The position numbers and the translations under genes are program-made. Source: Streptomyces nanshensis (GTDB taxonomy: Bacteria > Actinomycetota > Actinomycetes > Streptomycetales > Streptomycetaceae). Taken from it: DNA of 58,195 bases. Within the stretch, counting starts at the first letter, position 1; each line of letters starts with the position of its first letter. Below, piece by piece: positions 45,301 to 54,143 of the stretch. The notes below the pieces were generated by a model, which saw only the letters and a program-made list of their open reading frames with translations, was not told the origin of the DNA and ran no database searches. The stretch covers positions 1-58,195 of the forward strand of contig NZ_LJGW01000257.1 in assembly GCF_001751255.1 (NCBI RefSeq), given 5' to 3'.

Positions 45301-46323
45301 ATGCTGATCGCTCAGCGCCCGTCCCTGACCGAAGAGGTCGTCGACGAATTCCGCTCACGGTTCGTGATCGAGCCGCTGGAGCCGGGTTTCGGCTACACCC
45401 TCGGTAACTCCCTGCGTCGTACGCTCCTCTCCTCGATCCCCGGTGCGGCTGTCACCAGCATCCGGATCGACGGTGTCCTGCACGAGTTCTCGACCGTGCC
45501 GGGCGTCAAGGAGGACGTCACCGACCTCATCCTCAACATCAAGTCCCTCGTCGTCTCCTCCGAGCACGACGAGCCGGTCGTGATGTACCTGCGCAAGCAG
45601 GGCCCCGGCCTGGTCACCGCCGCGGACATCGCGCCGCCGGCCGGTGTCGAGGTGCACAACCCCGACCTGGTCCTCGCCACACTCAACGGCAAGGGCAAGC
45701 TGGAGATGGAGCTGACGGTCGAGCGCGGCCGCGGCTATGTCTCCGCCGTGCAGAACAAGCAGATGGGCCAGGAGATCGGGCGCATCCCGGTCGACTCCAT
45801 CTACTCGCCGGTGCTCAAGGTCACGTACAAGGTCGAGGCGACCCGTGTCGAGCAGCGCACCGACTTCGACAAGCTGATCGTCGACGTCGAGACCAAGCAG
45901 GCCATGCGCCCGCGCGACGCCATGGCCTCGGCGGGCAAGACGCTGGTCGAGCTCTTCGGCCTGGCCCGCGAGCTGAACGTCGACGCCGAGGGCATCGACA
46001 TGGGTCCGTCCCCGACGGACGCGGCACTCGCCGCCGATCTGGCGCTGCCCATCGAGGAGTTGGAGCTGACCGTCCGCTCCTACAACTGCCTCAAGCGTGA
46101 GGGCATCCACTCGGTGGGCGAGCTCGTGGCCCGCTCCGAGGCGGACCTGCTCGACATCCGTAACTTCGGTGCGAAGTCGATCGACGAGGTCAAGGCGAAG
46201 CTCGCCGGCATGGGTCTGGCCCTCAAGGACAGCCCGCCCGGATTCGACCCGACGGCCGCCGCCGACGCCTTCGGCGCGGACGACGACACGGACGCCGGGT
46301 TCGTCGAGACCGAGCAGTACTGA
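45301..46323 (+). CDS. rpoA: DNA-directed RNA polymerase subunit alpha
   Basis: The alpha subunit dimerises to start RNA polymerase assembly and its C-terminal domain binds UP elements and activators. It has 340 residues. The N-terminal domain has [20 protein letters not shown] and [20 protein letters not shown]. The C-terminal domain (residues about 250-320) has [20 protein letters not shown] and [20 protein letters not shown]. An acidic tail follows, ending FVETEQY. The length is normal for Streptomyces. Confidence 0.98.
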   Translation: MLIAQRPSLTEEVVDEFRSRFVIEPLEPGFGYTLGNSLRRTLLSSIPGAAVTSIRIDGVLHEFSTVPGVKEDVTDLILNIKSLVVSSEHDEPVVMYLRKQGPGLVTAADIAPPAGVEVHNPDLVLATLNGKGKLEMELTVERGRGYVSAVQNKQMGQEIGRIPVDSIYSPVLKVTYKVEATRVEQRTDFDKLIVDVETKQAMRPRDAMASAGKTLVELFGLARELNVDAEGIDMGPSPTDAALAADLALPIEELELTVRSYNCLKREGIHSVGELVARSEADLLDIRNFGAKSIDEVKAKLAGMGLALKDSPPGFDPTAAADAFGADDDTDAGFVETEQY

Positions 46324-46381
46324 CGAGCGGTACCGATCCGCGTACGCGGTTCTGATCTCCGGGGCGGTACGCCGCCTCGTC

Positions 46382-46409
46382 GCCCGGCCGGGAATCCGCC
46401 CGGCCGGGC
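46382..46409 (+). terminator. GC-rich hairpin between rpoA and rplQ
   Basis: GCCCGGCCGG (46382-46391) pairs perfectly with CCGGCCGGGC (46400-46409) around an eight-base loop. It lies 58 bp after the rpoA stop and may partly terminate before rplQ. Confidence 0.65.
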
Positions 46410-46447
46410 TTCCCCTCGGGCCCGGCGGCCCGGGAGGAACCCACCTT

Positions 46448-46495
46448 CCGGTACCTGATACGGCCGGAACTGCCACCGGTACCTGATACGGCCGG
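46448..46495 (+). repeat. Exact 20-bp direct repeat before rplQ
   Basis: The 20-mer CCGGTACCTGATACGGCCGG occurs at 46448-46467 and again at 46476-46495, a 28-bp period, ending 26 bp before the rplQ start. The CCGG ends can pair with each other within and between copies. Confidence 0.9.
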
Positions 46496-46521
46496 TGCAG
46501 GAACAGCGAAGGAGAAGCACG

Positions 46522-47103
46522 ATGCCGAAGCCCACCAAGGGTGCCCGTATGGGCGGCAGCGCCGCGCACCAGAAGGCGATGCTGGCGAACCTCGCCACGG
46601 ATCTCTTCGAGCACGGCCGCATCACCACCACGGAGGCGCGGGCCCGTCGGCTGCGTCCCGTCGCGGAGCGTCTGATCACCAAGGCGAAGAAGGGCGACCT
46701 GCACAACCGTCGCCAGGTCATGCGCTCGGTCACGGACAAGAGCGTGGTCCACACCCTCTTCACCGAGATCGGTCCCCGCTACGAGAACCGGCCGGGTGGC
46801 TACACCCGCATCACCAAGATCGGCAACCGCCGTGGCGACAACGCGCCCATGGCCGTGATCGAGCTGGTGGAGGCCCTCACCGTGCAGCAGCAGGCTGTGG
46901 GCGAGGCCGAGGCCGCCACCAAGCGGACGGCCAAGGACGCGGAGAAGAAGCCCGCGGCGAAGAAGTCCACCGCCAAGAAGGCCGCAGCCGAGGACTCCGA
47001 CAAGGAGGCCAAGGAGGCCGAGGAGGCGGAGACGGCGGAGGCCGAGACCGACGCCGACGCCGAAGGCACTGAGTCCGCGGACGAGAAGTCCAAGGACGCC
47101 TGA
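46522..47103 (+). CDS. rplQ: 50S ribosomal protein L17
   Basis: L17 sits near the tunnel exit. The protein has 193 residues from ATG 46522 with GAAGGAG upstream. The first 120 residues are the L17 fold ([40 protein letters not shown]). The last 70 or so form an alternating Lys/Ala then Glu/Asp/Ala tail ([20 protein letters not shown] and beyond), typical of actinobacterial L17. It is the last gene of the supercluster and is followed by a terminator with a CUUCGG tetraloop. Confidence 0.97.
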   Translation: MPKPTKGARMGGSAAHQKAMLANLATDLFEHGRITTTEARARRLRPVAERLITKAKKGDLHNRRQVMRSVTDKSVVHTLFTEIGPRYENRPGGYTRITKIGNRRGDNAPMAVIELVEALTVQQQAVGEAEAATKRTAKDAEKKPAAKKSTAKKAAAEDSDKEAKEAEEAETAEAETDADAEGTESADEKSKDA

Positions 47104-47124
47104 CGCTCGTCGAGTTCGTGAGCG

Positions 47125-47150
47125 GGCCCGTTCCCTTCGGGGGGCGGGCC
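47125..47150 (+). terminator. Terminator after rplQ
   Basis: GGCCCG (47125-47130) pairs with CGGGCC (47145-47150); two T-G pairs and CCC/GGG extend it to a C-TTCG-G tetraloop, and TGTTCGTTCTT follows. It closes the alpha segment. Confidence 0.82.
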
Positions 47151-47274
47151 TGTTCGTTCTTCACCGGGTCGTACGGTCAACGGGGCGGCGGCGCAGGGCA
47201 CTTGGGGCCGCCGGGACGCCGTACGAGGCACAGCAGCGGGCCGCAGGGGCCCAGAGGACAGGAGGAACGGCCGC

Positions 47275-48192
47275 GTGACCGACGTGACGGACGCGGTGCC
47301 GCCCGGCAAGGTACGGGTCCGGCTCGACCTGAGCTACGACGGCAGGGACTTCTCCGGCTGGGCCCGGCAGCGCGGCCGCCGAACGGTACAGCAGGAGATC
47401 GAGGACGCGATCCGCGTCGTCCTGCGACTCGGTCCGCGTGACGGGGACGGGGACGAAAGCGCGGACGCGGCCGTGGAGTTGACGGTCGCGGGCCGTACGG
47501 ACGCCGGGGTGCACGCACGCGGCCAGGTCGCCCACGTCGACCTGCCCGAGCCGGTATGGGCCGAGCACGGCGGCCAGTTGCTGCGGCGGCTGGCGGGGCG
47601 GCTGCCGATGGACGTGCGGGTGTGGCGGGTCGCCGCGGCGCCCGAGCACTTCAACGCGCGCTTCTCGGCGGTCTGGCGCCGCTACTCCTACCGCGTCAGC
47701 GACCACCCCGGCGGCGTCGACCCGCTGCTGCGCTCGCACGTGCTGTGGCACAACTGGCCGCTGGACGTCGACGCGATGAACGCCGCGGCCCAACACCTCC
47801 TGGGCGAGCACGACTTCGCCGCGTACTGCAAGAAGCGCGAGGGCGCCACCACCATCCGTACGCTCCAGCGGCTGCGCTGGGAGCGGCATCCCGACGGCGT
47901 ACTGGAGGCGACGGTGCAGGCCGACGCCTTCTGCCACAACATGGTGCGCTCGTTGGTCGGGGCGATGCTCTTCGTCGGCGACGGGCACCGGCCGCCGGAG
48001 TGGCCGGGGGAGGTCCTGGCGAAGCAGGTACGGGACTCGGCCGTGCACGTCGTACGGCCGCACGGGCTGACGCTGGAGGAGGTCGGCTACCCGCCGGACG
48101 GTGAGCTGGCGGCGCGCAACTCGGCGGCGCGCAACCGGCGTTCGCTGCCCGGGGCGGACACCGGCGTCTCCGGGGCGGGCTGCTGCGGCTGA
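47275..48192 (+). CDS. truA: tRNA pseudouridine synthase A (TruA)
   Basis: TruA makes pseudouridines at positions 38-40 of the anticodon arm. The protein has 305 residues from GTG with AGGAGG upstream. The N-terminal [19 protein letters not shown] is followed by the catalytic [13 protein letters not shown] with Asp76. The second half has [26 protein letters not shown] and the C-terminal [11 protein letters not shown]. The final 25 or so residues form an extra Ala/Arg/Ser-rich tail ending in CCG. It is convergent with the next gene. Confidence 0.95.
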   Translation: MTDVTDAVPPGKVRVRLDLSYDGRDFSGWARQRGRRTVQQEIEDAIRVVLRLGPRDGDGDESADAAVELTVAGRTDAGVHARGQVAHVDLPEPVWAEHGGQLLRRLAGRLPMDVRVWRVAAAPEHFNARFSAVWRRYSYRVSDHPGGVDPLLRSHVLWHNWPLDVDAMNAAAQHLLGEHDFAAYCKKREGATTIRTLQRLRWERHPDGVLEATVQADAFCHNMVRSLVGAMLFVGDGHRPPEWPGEVLAKQVRDSAVHVVRPHGLTLEEVGYPPDGELAARNSAARNRRSLPGADTGVSGAGCCG

Positions 48193-48212
48193 GCGCCGCT
48201 GAACGCGGTGGA

Positions 48213-48237
48213 CCGCCGGCCCCGGGGATCCCGGCGG
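48213..48237. terminator. Bidirectional terminator between truA and the membrane protein
   Basis: CCGCCGG (48213-48219) pairs with CCGGCGG (48231-48237); an inner CCCC/GGGG pairing tightens it. It lies in the 73-bp gap between convergent genes and could serve both. Confidence 0.65.
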
Positions 48238-48265
48238 GCCCCAAGTGGCCGTTGTGCCGGGGCCG

Positions 48266-49111
48266 TTACTCGGGCGAGGCGCCCACGGCCTCCGCCGCCT
48301 GGTCCTTGCCGCGCTTGAGGATGCGGGCGTAGGCGTAGGTGGAGCCGTCGCGGCCCGCCTGCTCCGCCTCGCTGTCGGCGGCGGTGGACGGCTTGCCGTT
48401 GGTACGTCCGGAGATGGTGAAGTAGGCGTACCGGCCATAGGAGTTGGCGGTCGTACGGCAGGTGACCGTACGGCAGAAGTCCGGGACTCCGCCGCCCTTG
48501 AGGGCCACGAGGTTCGGCTTGTACTGCTTCTTCACCTCGGACGCCGTCTTCGCGTCGTCGAAGACGGCGATGCCCACGGTGACGGCGAGGCCGCCGCGCG
48601 TGTAGGTGGCGCGGAAGAGGTTCTCGCAGTCGTTCTTGCTGAGCACGGGGCCGAGACCGGCATGCGCCGCGTCCGTGCACCCCTTGCTCGTATCGGTCGA
48701 AGCACGCTTGTACGGACGGCCGTTGATGCTGACGCTCTTGGACGGGTAGAGCGTGCCGACGTTGAGCGGGGCCTTGTCGCGCTTGGCGTCGGAGACGAAG
48801 TCGCGGGGCGGCGGGGGCGGCGGCGGTTCGTCCTTGAACGTCGGGCCGGGCTGCCCGGTGTTCGACGGCAGATCCTCGGGGGTGGGCAGGCTCTCGGACG
48901 GCTTGTCGGAGGCGTCGCTCCCGCCGTCGTTCTCGTTGACCACCGCGAGGGCGACGATGCCCGCGACGACGACGGTGGCGAGCGCGCCGGCGCCGACGAT
49001 CATCCACCGGCGGCGCTTCGCACGTTCCCGTTCGGACTCGTCGGCGAGCGCCTCCCAGTCCGGGGTGGAACCTCCTGGACCCGGATCGGGTCCACCCTGC
49101 CCAAAGCTCAT
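48266..49111 (-). CDS. Single-pass membrane protein of unknown function, Pro-rich linker
   Basis: The protein has 281 residues from ATG 49111. A TATGAT -10 lies exactly six bases before it and no ribosome binding site is present, so the message is probably leaderless. The cytoplasmic N-terminus (Gly/Pro-rich, then ADESERERAKRRR) leads to one transmembrane segment, WMIVGAGALATVVVAGIVAL, near residues 36-58. A Ser/Pro/Asp linker with a run of seven prolines follows. The extracellular domain contains four Cys (GCTD, DCEN, FCRTVTC) that could form two disulfides. No catalytic motif is recognised. It stands between truA and rplM and seems to be a streptomycete family. Confidence 0.75.
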   Translation of the reverse strand: MSFGQGGPDPGPGGSTPDWEALADESERERAKRRRWMIVGAGALATVVVAGIVALAVVNENDGGSDASDKPSESLPTPEDLPSNTGQPGPTFKDEPPPPPPPRDFVSDAKRDKAPLNVGTLYPSKSVSINGRPYKRASTDTSKGCTDAAHAGLGPVLSKNDCENLFRATYTRGGLAVTVGIAVFDDAKTASEVKKQYKPNLVALKGGGVPDFCRTVTCRTTANSYGRYAYFTISGRTNGKPSTAADSEAEQAGRDGSTYAYARILKRGKDQAAEAVGASPE

Positions 49112-49646
49112 GGGCGCATCATATTCGGTCGGTTCCGGGGTAATGCCACCGCGAGAACACGCCGTCGGTGCGGTGCTGCGGCTGAACTGCGGCGGGGGAG
49201 CGGCGAGTTGAGGAACGAGTTGAGACCGAGGCGCGGAACCGGCCGCGCCCGGGTCCACGGGCGGCCGGATCGCGGGGCGGCGCTGAGGTGCCGGGCCGGG
49301 GGTCCGCCGGGACCGGTCCTGGCCCGTCGTAAGAGGGCGGCAACGCCGGTCGACGGGCCCGTACGGCCCGCTTTGACCCGTACGGGTGCGCCCCGGTAAG
49401 CTGCCGGTTCGTTGTGTATTGGCTTGCTCATTCTCACGTGGGAGGGCCTTGCACCCGGCCCACCGGCCGATGATCAGCGACCAGCACAGGCGGCCCGCGT
49501 CACCGCGGTGCGGTCAAGGCTGATGTGATCGCCAGGTGGCCTTGTCAGGACCTTTCCCGGTGCCCCTCGCGGGTGCGGGGAGACCCGTCCTCCGGTCCCC
49601 ATCGGGACAGGGGGAGACCCCACTAGCAGAAGCGAAGGCTACGACA
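49112..49646 (+). promoter_or_regulatory. rplM upstream region
   Basis: There is no credible gene in these 535 bp. The left part holds the leaderless promoter of the leftward membrane protein. The rplM promoter is TTGACC (49373-49378) and TAAGCT (49397-49402) at 18-bp spacing. CCCGTACGG occurs at 49358 and again at 49377, flanking the -35. The transcript would carry a leader of about 240 nt with GC-rich hairpins such as CCGCGT-CA-CCGCGG near 49498, but I see no known leader class. Confidence 0.55.
49373..49402 (+). promoter_or_regulatory. rplM-rpsI promoter
   Basis: TTGACC and TAAGCT with an 18-bp spacer are a strong match to the vegetative consensus. Confidence 0.68.
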
Positions 49647-50090
49647 GTGCGTACGTACAGCCCCAAGCCCGGCGATGTTCAGCGCCAGTGGCACGTCATC
49701 GACGCGCAGGACGTTGTCCTGGGCCGTCTGGCCACGCAGGCCGCCACCCTTCTCCGGGGCAAGCACAAGCCGGTGTACGCGCCTCACGTCGACACCGGTG
49801 ACTTCGTCATCATCGTCAACGCCGACAAGGTGCACCTGTCCGGCAACAAGCGGACTCAGAAGATGGCCTACCGCCACTCCGGCTACCCGGGCGGCCTCCG
49901 GTCCGTCCGCTACGACGAGCTGCTGGAGAAGGACCCGGCGAAGGCCGTGGAGAAGGCCGTCAAGGGCATGCTCCCGAAGAACACGCTGGGCCGTCAGATG
50001 CTCTCGAAGCTCAAGGTCTACGCGGGCGACCAGCACCCCCACGGTGCTCAGCAGCCCGTGCCGTACGAGATCAGCCAGGTCGCGCAGTAA
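49647..50090 (+). CDS. rplM: 50S ribosomal protein L13
   Basis: L13 is an early 50S assembly protein. The protein has 147 residues from GTG 49647 ([20 protein letters not shown]). It contains [20 protein letters not shown] and [21 protein letters not shown] weak AGCGAAGG ribosome binding site precedes the start. It is cotranscribed with rpsI. Confidence 0.98.
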   Translation: MRTYSPKPGDVQRQWHVIDAQDVVLGRLATQAATLLRGKHKPVYAPHVDTGDFVIIVNADKVHLSGNKRTQKMAYRHSGYPGGLRSVRYDELLEKDPAKAVEKAVKGMLPKNTLGRQMLSKLKVYAGDQHPHGAQQPVPYEISQVAQ

Positions 50091-50132
50091 GTCCGGCCAC
50101 CGCCCCGATACAGAGAGAAGTTGAGGAGAACC

Positions 50133-50636
50133 GTGGCCGAGACCACTGCTGAGACCCCCGTCGAGGGCGTCGAGGAGTACACGACCGAGACCCCCGAGGC
50201 GCCGGAGGAGTTCACCTCCGAGTCGCTCGCATCCCGCTTCGGCGACCCGCAGCCGGCCGCCGGCACCGGGCGCCGCAAGAACGCCGTCGCCCGTGTCCGC
50301 ATCATCCCGGGCAGCGGCAAGTGGAAGATCAACGGTCGCACCCTTGAGGGCTACTTCCCCAACAAGGTGCACCAGCAGGAAGTCAACGAGCCCTTCAAGG
50401 TGCTCGAGCTGGACGACCGGTACGACATCGTCGCCCGCATCAACGGCGGCGGCATCTCGGGCCAGGCGGGCGCGCTGCGCCTCGGTGTGGCCCGTGCGCT
50501 GAACGAGGCGGACGCGGACAACAACCGCGGCCCGCTGAAGAAGGCCGGCTTCCTCACGCGTGACGCTCGGGCCGTCGAGCGGAAGAAGGCCGGTCTGAAG
50601 AAGGCCCGTAAGGGCACGCAGTACAGCAAGCGCTGA
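50133..50636 (+). CDS. rpsI: 30S ribosomal protein S9
   Basis: S9 reaches the P-site tRNA with its C-terminal Lys-Arg tail. The protein has 167 residues from GTG 50133 with GAGGAGAA upstream. The first 45 or so residues are an acidic extension rich in Thr, Glu and Pro, usual in actinobacteria. The fold then begins at [20 protein letters not shown] and ends [12 protein letters not shown] strong terminator follows. Confidence 0.98.
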   Translation: MAETTAETPVEGVEEYTTETPEAPEEFTSESLASRFGDPQPAAGTGRRKNAVARVRIIPGSGKWKINGRTLEGYFPNKVHQQEVNEPFKVLELDDRYDIVARINGGGISGQAGALRLGVARALNEADADNNRGPLKKAGFLTRDARAVERKKAGLKKARKGTQYSKR

Positions 50637-50676
50637 CGCGCAGTTCAGACTGCGCCGTCGCGCAGCGGACATGAAG

Positions 50677-50712
50677 CGCCCCGGGGGTACGAAACCGTGC
50701 CCCCGGGGCGTT
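50677..50712 (+). terminator. Terminator after rpsI
   Basis: A 14-bp stem with one T-G pair (50677-50690 with 50697-50710) closes a six-base loop and is followed by TT. Confidence 0.88.
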
Positions 50713-50788
50713 CGTCTATGGAGATGACGGCTGAGGACGGCGGCGGGGCGGTTCGCGTACCGCCGCGCGTACGACCCGCGTGCACTCG

Positions 50789-50794
50789 GTATAC
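50789..50794. repeat. GTATAC element upstream of glmM
   Basis: The context GTGCACTCGGTATACAACGC resembles the GTGCACACGAGCTGTATACC core of the array downstream of glmM. It is one of two related elements in the 406-bp rpsI-glmM gap. Confidence 0.4.
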
Positions 50795-50940
50795 AACGCG
50801 TCGACGACGGGCACTTTTGCTGAGTGCGGGCGGCGTGTGCGCGTGCCGGGCACGGGGAGCGCGGAAGACCGGGGCGCGGCGGATACCTTGCACGGACGGG
50901 GACGGGCCCGCACCTTCGCAGGGACCGGGTGGTGTCCGGT

Positions 50941-50984
50941 CCGTATTCGCCTCATACGCGGCTCGTATACAGCTCGTATCCGGC
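50941..50984. repeat. Four 11-bp tandem repeats upstream of glmM
   Basis: CCGTATTCGCC, TCATACGCGGC, TCGTATACAGC and TCGTATCCGGC follow one another without gaps. An 11-bp period puts each copy on the same face of the helix. The third copy contains a GTATAC like those of the array beyond glmM. The block ends 58 bp before the glmM start. The rest of 50713-51042 holds no gene; the last 20 bases before the ribosome binding site contain CTCGA repeated three times. Confidence 0.6.
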
Positions 50985-51042
50985 GGTCGGGAAACCGCCC
51001 TCGGCCCGTACTCGGACTCGACTCGACTCGGAGGAACCACAA

Positions 51043-52401
51043 GTGGGACGTCTCTTCGGAACGGACGGTGTGCGCGGTGTCGCCAACGAGGGCCTGACCG
51101 CCGAGCTGGCGCTCGGCCTGTCGGTCGCGGCGGCTCATGTGCTCGCTGAAGTGGGCTCGTTCGAGGGGCACCGGCCGGTGGCCGTGGTCGGACGGGATCC
51201 GCGGGCGTCCGGGGAGTTCCTGGAGGCCGCCGTCGTCGCGGGCCTGGCCGGGGCCGGTGTGGACGTGCTGCGCGTCGGCGTGCTGCCCACCCCCGCGGTC
51301 GCCTACCTCACCGGGTCGCTCGGCGCGGACCTCGGCGTGATGCTCTCCGCCAGCCACAACCCCATGCCCGACAACGGCATCAAGTTCTTCGCGCAGGGCG
51401 GTCACAAGCTCGCCGACGAGTTGGAGGACCGTATCGAGGCGCTGTACCGCGAGCACGGCACCGGCCAGCCCTGGGTCCGTCCGACGGGCGCCGACGTCGG
51501 CCGCGTCCGCGACTACGACGAGGGCTTCGACAACTACGTCGCGCATCTCATCGGCGTGCTGCCGAACCGGCTCGACGGTCTGAAGATCGTCATCGACGGG
51601 GCGAACGGCGCCGCTTCGCGGGTCTCGCCCGAGGCGTTCGCGCGCGCCGGCGCCGAGGTCGTCACCATCGGCGCCGACCCCGACGGCCTCAACATCAACG
51701 ACGGCTGCGGCTCGACGCACCTCGACGGGCTGCGTGCCGCCGTCGTCGAGCACGAGGCGGACTTCGGCGTCGCGCACGACGGCGACGCGGACCGCTGCCT
51801 GGCCGTCGACGCCCGGGGCGGGACGGTCGACGGCGACCAGATCCTCGCCGTCCTCGCCGTGGGCATGCGGGACGCCGGCCGACTGCGCAAGGACACCGTG
51901 GTGGCCACGGTCATGTCCAACCTCGGCTTCAAGCTGGCCATGGGACGCGAGGGGATCGAACTGCTCCAGACCGCAGTCGGCGACCGCTATGTGCTGGAGG
52001 AGATGAAGCGCGGCGGGTACGCGCTCGGCGGCGAGCAGTCCGGGCACGTGATCGCGCTCGACCACGCGACGACCGGGGACGGCACGCTCACGGGTCTGAT
52101 GCTCGCGGCACGCGTCGCCGAGACGGGCAAGCCGCTCGCGGAGCTGGCGAGCGTGATGGACCGCCTGCCGCAGGTGCTGATCAACGTGCGGGACGTGGAC
52201 AAGAGCCGCGTCGAGACCTCCGGCGAACTGGCCGCCGCCGTCACCGAGGCCGAACGCGAACTGGGCGAGACGGGGCGGGTGTTGCTGCGTTCCTCGGGCA
52301 CCGAGCCGCTGGTACGGGTGATGGTCGAGGCCGCCGACAGCGAACAGGCGGAGTCGGTGGCGAACCGGCTGGCGGATGTGGTGAAGAGCTCGCTGGGCTG
52401 A
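51043..52401 (+). CDS. glmM: Phosphoglucosamine mutase
   Basis: GlmM converts glucosamine-6-phosphate to glucosamine-1-phosphate for UDP-GlcNAc, the precursor of peptidoglycan. The protein has 452 residues from GTG with GGAGG upstream. The phosphoserine loop is [12 protein letters not shown] with Ser104, the metal loop is DGDADR, the sugar-binding loop is GGEQSGH, and the phosphate-binding loop is [12 protein letters not shown]. Its length and motifs are normal. The rplM-rpsI-glmM order is standard in streptomycetes. It is flanked on both sides by GTATAC repeat elements. Confidence 0.97.
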   Translation: MGRLFGTDGVRGVANEGLTAELALGLSVAAAHVLAEVGSFEGHRPVAVVGRDPRASGEFLEAAVVAGLAGAGVDVLRVGVLPTPAVAYLTGSLGADLGVMLSASHNPMPDNGIKFFAQGGHKLADELEDRIEALYREHGTGQPWVRPTGADVGRVRDYDEGFDNYVAHLIGVLPNRLDGLKIVIDGANGAASRVSPEAFARAGAEVVTIGADPDGLNINDGCGSTHLDGLRAAVVEHEADFGVAHDGDADRCLAVDARGGTVDGDQILAVLAVGMRDAGRLRKDTVVATVMSNLGFKLAMGREGIELLQTAVGDRYVLEEMKRGGYALGGEQSGHVIALDHATTGDGTLTGLMLAARVAETGKPLAELASVMDRLPQVLINVRDVDKSRVETSGELAAAVTEAERELGETGRVLLRSSGTEPLVRVMVEAADSEQAESVANRLADVVKSSLG

Positions 52402-52460
52402 GGCGGGCGGGCCGGGGCCCGCGGTTGTATGCGGCTGGTGTACGGGCGCTGGGGCGTGCG

Positions 52461-52970
52461 GTGTACGGGGTGTATACGGCTGGCTCTGGTGGTTCCGGCG
52501 CTCTCGAGGGTGCGGCTCCGCGTCGGGTACGGCGGGGTGCTGGTGTGCCGTGGGTGTACGCGCTGTATACGGATGTCATGCCGTCCCGGGTGGTCCCGGT
52601 GGCTGCTTGTGGGTGCGCTCCGCACGATGCGTGCACGAGCTGTATACACGGGCGCTCCGGTGCTCTGGGGTCAGCGCGTGTGTGCTCCGTGCAATGTGCG
52701 TACGCCTTGTATACGCGGCGTTCTGAGATGGCCGGCGTGTGGCTTGTGCGGCGGCGCCATACCGTGTGCGTACGCGTCGTATACCAGCGTTCCGCGCTCT
52801 CCGGCGCGACCCGTGCGGTGCGCCACACCACGCGCGTACGCGTCGTATACCGGCATCCCCGGGGCAGCACACTGTGTGCGTACGAGCTGTATACCAGCGC
52901 TCCCCGATATACCGGCACGGCCCGTGCCGAGCCCCCCACACCACGTGCACACGAGCTGTATACCGGCCCG
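52461..52970. repeat. Degenerate tandem array of GTATAC-centred units between glmM and coaA
   Basis: Eight GTATAC hexamers start at 52472, 52565, 52642, 52709, 52779, 52845, 52889 and 52958. The usual spacing is 66-70 bp, with exceptions of 93, 77 and 44. Each has a similar left flank (GTGCGTACGMGCT) and usually a right flank (CCRGCGYTCC). Between cores the units share GC-rich words such as CCCGTGCSG and CACACCACG. One unit contains the perfect inverted repeat CGGCACGG-C-CCGTGCCG (52913-52929). Copies near coaA are the most alike; those near glmM are more worn. The cores fall in all three reading frames, so a repeated peptide is not encoded. The whole 600-bp gap between these convergent genes (52402-53001) holds no convincing gene or terminator apart from this array. 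Confidence 0.85.
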
Positions 52971-53001
52971 CACCCCGCCCATCCCTCGCCCCGCCCACCC
53001 C

Positions 53002-53946
53002 TCACAACCTCCGCAGTGACAGCCGCCGGACCCTGTGGTCCGCGCCCTTGTGGAGTTGGAGCGTCGCGCGGCCCCGTGTCGGGGCGATGTTCTCCCGGAG
53101 GTTCGGCTCGTTGACCGTGCGCCAGGTGTGCCGCGCGTACTCGAGCGCCTCCTCCTCCGGCACCCGCGTGTAGCGGTGGAAGTACGAGCGGGGGTCCTGG
53201 AAGGCCGTCTCGCGCAGGGCGCGGAAGCGCTGCAGGTACCAGGTCTCGATGTCGCTCGTACGGGCGTCGACGTAGACGGAGAAGTCGAAGTGGTCGGCGA
53301 CGGCGAGGCGGGTGCGGCCGTCGCGGCCGGGCAGTGCCGGCTGGAGCACGTTGAGCCCTTCGAGGATGAGGATGTCGGGCCGCCGTACCGTCAGTTGCTC
53401 CCCGGGGACCCGGTCGTAGACGAGGTGCGAGTAGACCGGGGCGGTCACCTCCGGCTTGCCCGCCTTCACGTCGGCGACGAAGGAGAGCAGCGCGCGGCGG
53501 TCGTAGGACTCGGGGAAGCCCTTGCGGGACATGAGGCCGCGTTCGCGTAGTTCGGCGGTCGGCAGCAGGAAGCCGTCCGTTGTGACGAGTTCGACGCGCG
53601 GGTGCTCCGGCCAGCGGGCCAGCAGTGCTCGTAGCAGTCGCGACACCGTGGACTTGCCGACCGCGACGCCGATCACGAACGGAGCGCCGCGCCCGCCGCC
53701 GTCCCGCCCCCGCCCGGCGTCGCCGAGGAAGGTGTTGACGGCGTCGCGCAGCCCGTGTGTGGCCGCGACGTAGAGGTTGAGCAGCCGGGAGAGCGGGAGG
53801 AAGATCTCGCGTACCTCGTCGAGGTCGACGGCGTCGCCCAGCCCGCGCAGTTCCTCGACCTCGGCCGCGGTCAGCGGCAGCGGGGTGCGTTCGCGCAGTG
53901 CGCTCCACTCCGCGCGCGAGAGGTCGGCGTACGGCTTCGTCGGCAC
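53002..53946 (-). CDS. coaA: Pantothenate kinase type I, with an altered P-loop
   Basis: CoaA phosphorylates pantothenate, the first and controlling step of CoA synthesis. The protein has 314 residues from GTG 53946, with GGAG nine bases and GAGAAT six bases upstream. It aligns with type I enzymes throughout: [79 protein letters not shown] and the C-terminal [13 protein letters not shown]. The Walker A segment, however, reads [12 protein letters not shown] (residues 89-100), where the family has VIGVAGSVAVGKST. Four residues including the first P-loop Gly are missing. The reading frame is otherwise intact. It converges on glmM across the repeat array. Confidence 0.92.
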   Translation of the reverse strand: MPTKPYADLSRAEWSALRERTPLPLTAAEVEELRGLGDAVDLDEVREIFLPLSRLLNLYVAATHGLRDAVNTFLGDAGRGRDGGGRGAPFVIGVAVGKSTVSRLLRALLARWPEHPRVELVTTDGFLLPTAELRERGLMSRKGFPESYDRRALLSFVADVKAGKPEVTAPVYSHLVYDRVPGEQLTVRRPDILILEGLNVLQPALPGRDGRTRLAVADHFDFSVYVDARTSDIETWYLQRFRALRETAFQDPRSYFHRYTRVPEEEALEYARHTWRTVNEPNLRENIAPTRGRATLQLHKGADHRVRRLSLRRL

Positions 53947-54143
53947 CCGGCCATTCTCCGCGTACGGCCCCCGACCGGAACCGGCAGGGGCGCATACGGA
54001 GAGGTCACAGCCCGGGTGCGGCACCGGAGCGGTACCGGATCGGGTCAGGAAACGGAATCTGTCCGGGGCGGCTGCGACCCTCGCGTGAAAAGAAGATGTG
54101 AGGACGGTGTACGCGCGGAGGGTTTTGCCGCTACGTTCCCGGC

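Noticed and set aside
52461..52970. The glmM-coaA array as a CRISPR locus
   Set aside because: The repeats are degenerate, spacing is irregular (44-93 bp), the intervening sequences are related to one another rather than unique, and no cas gene is nearby.
52461..52970. The array as parS sites, DnaA boxes or DasR sites
   Set aside because: None of the cores resembles GTTTCACGTGAAAC, TTGTCCACA or ACTGGTCTAGACCAGT.
52425..53114. A 229-residue rightward frame and several leftward frames spanning the repeat array, showing repeated peptides such as YELYTSAPR and YALYTRRSE
   Set aside because: The repeated DNA cores fall in all three frames, the frames run into the antisense of coaA, and there is no ribosome binding site. 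The peptides are by-products of the DNA repeat.
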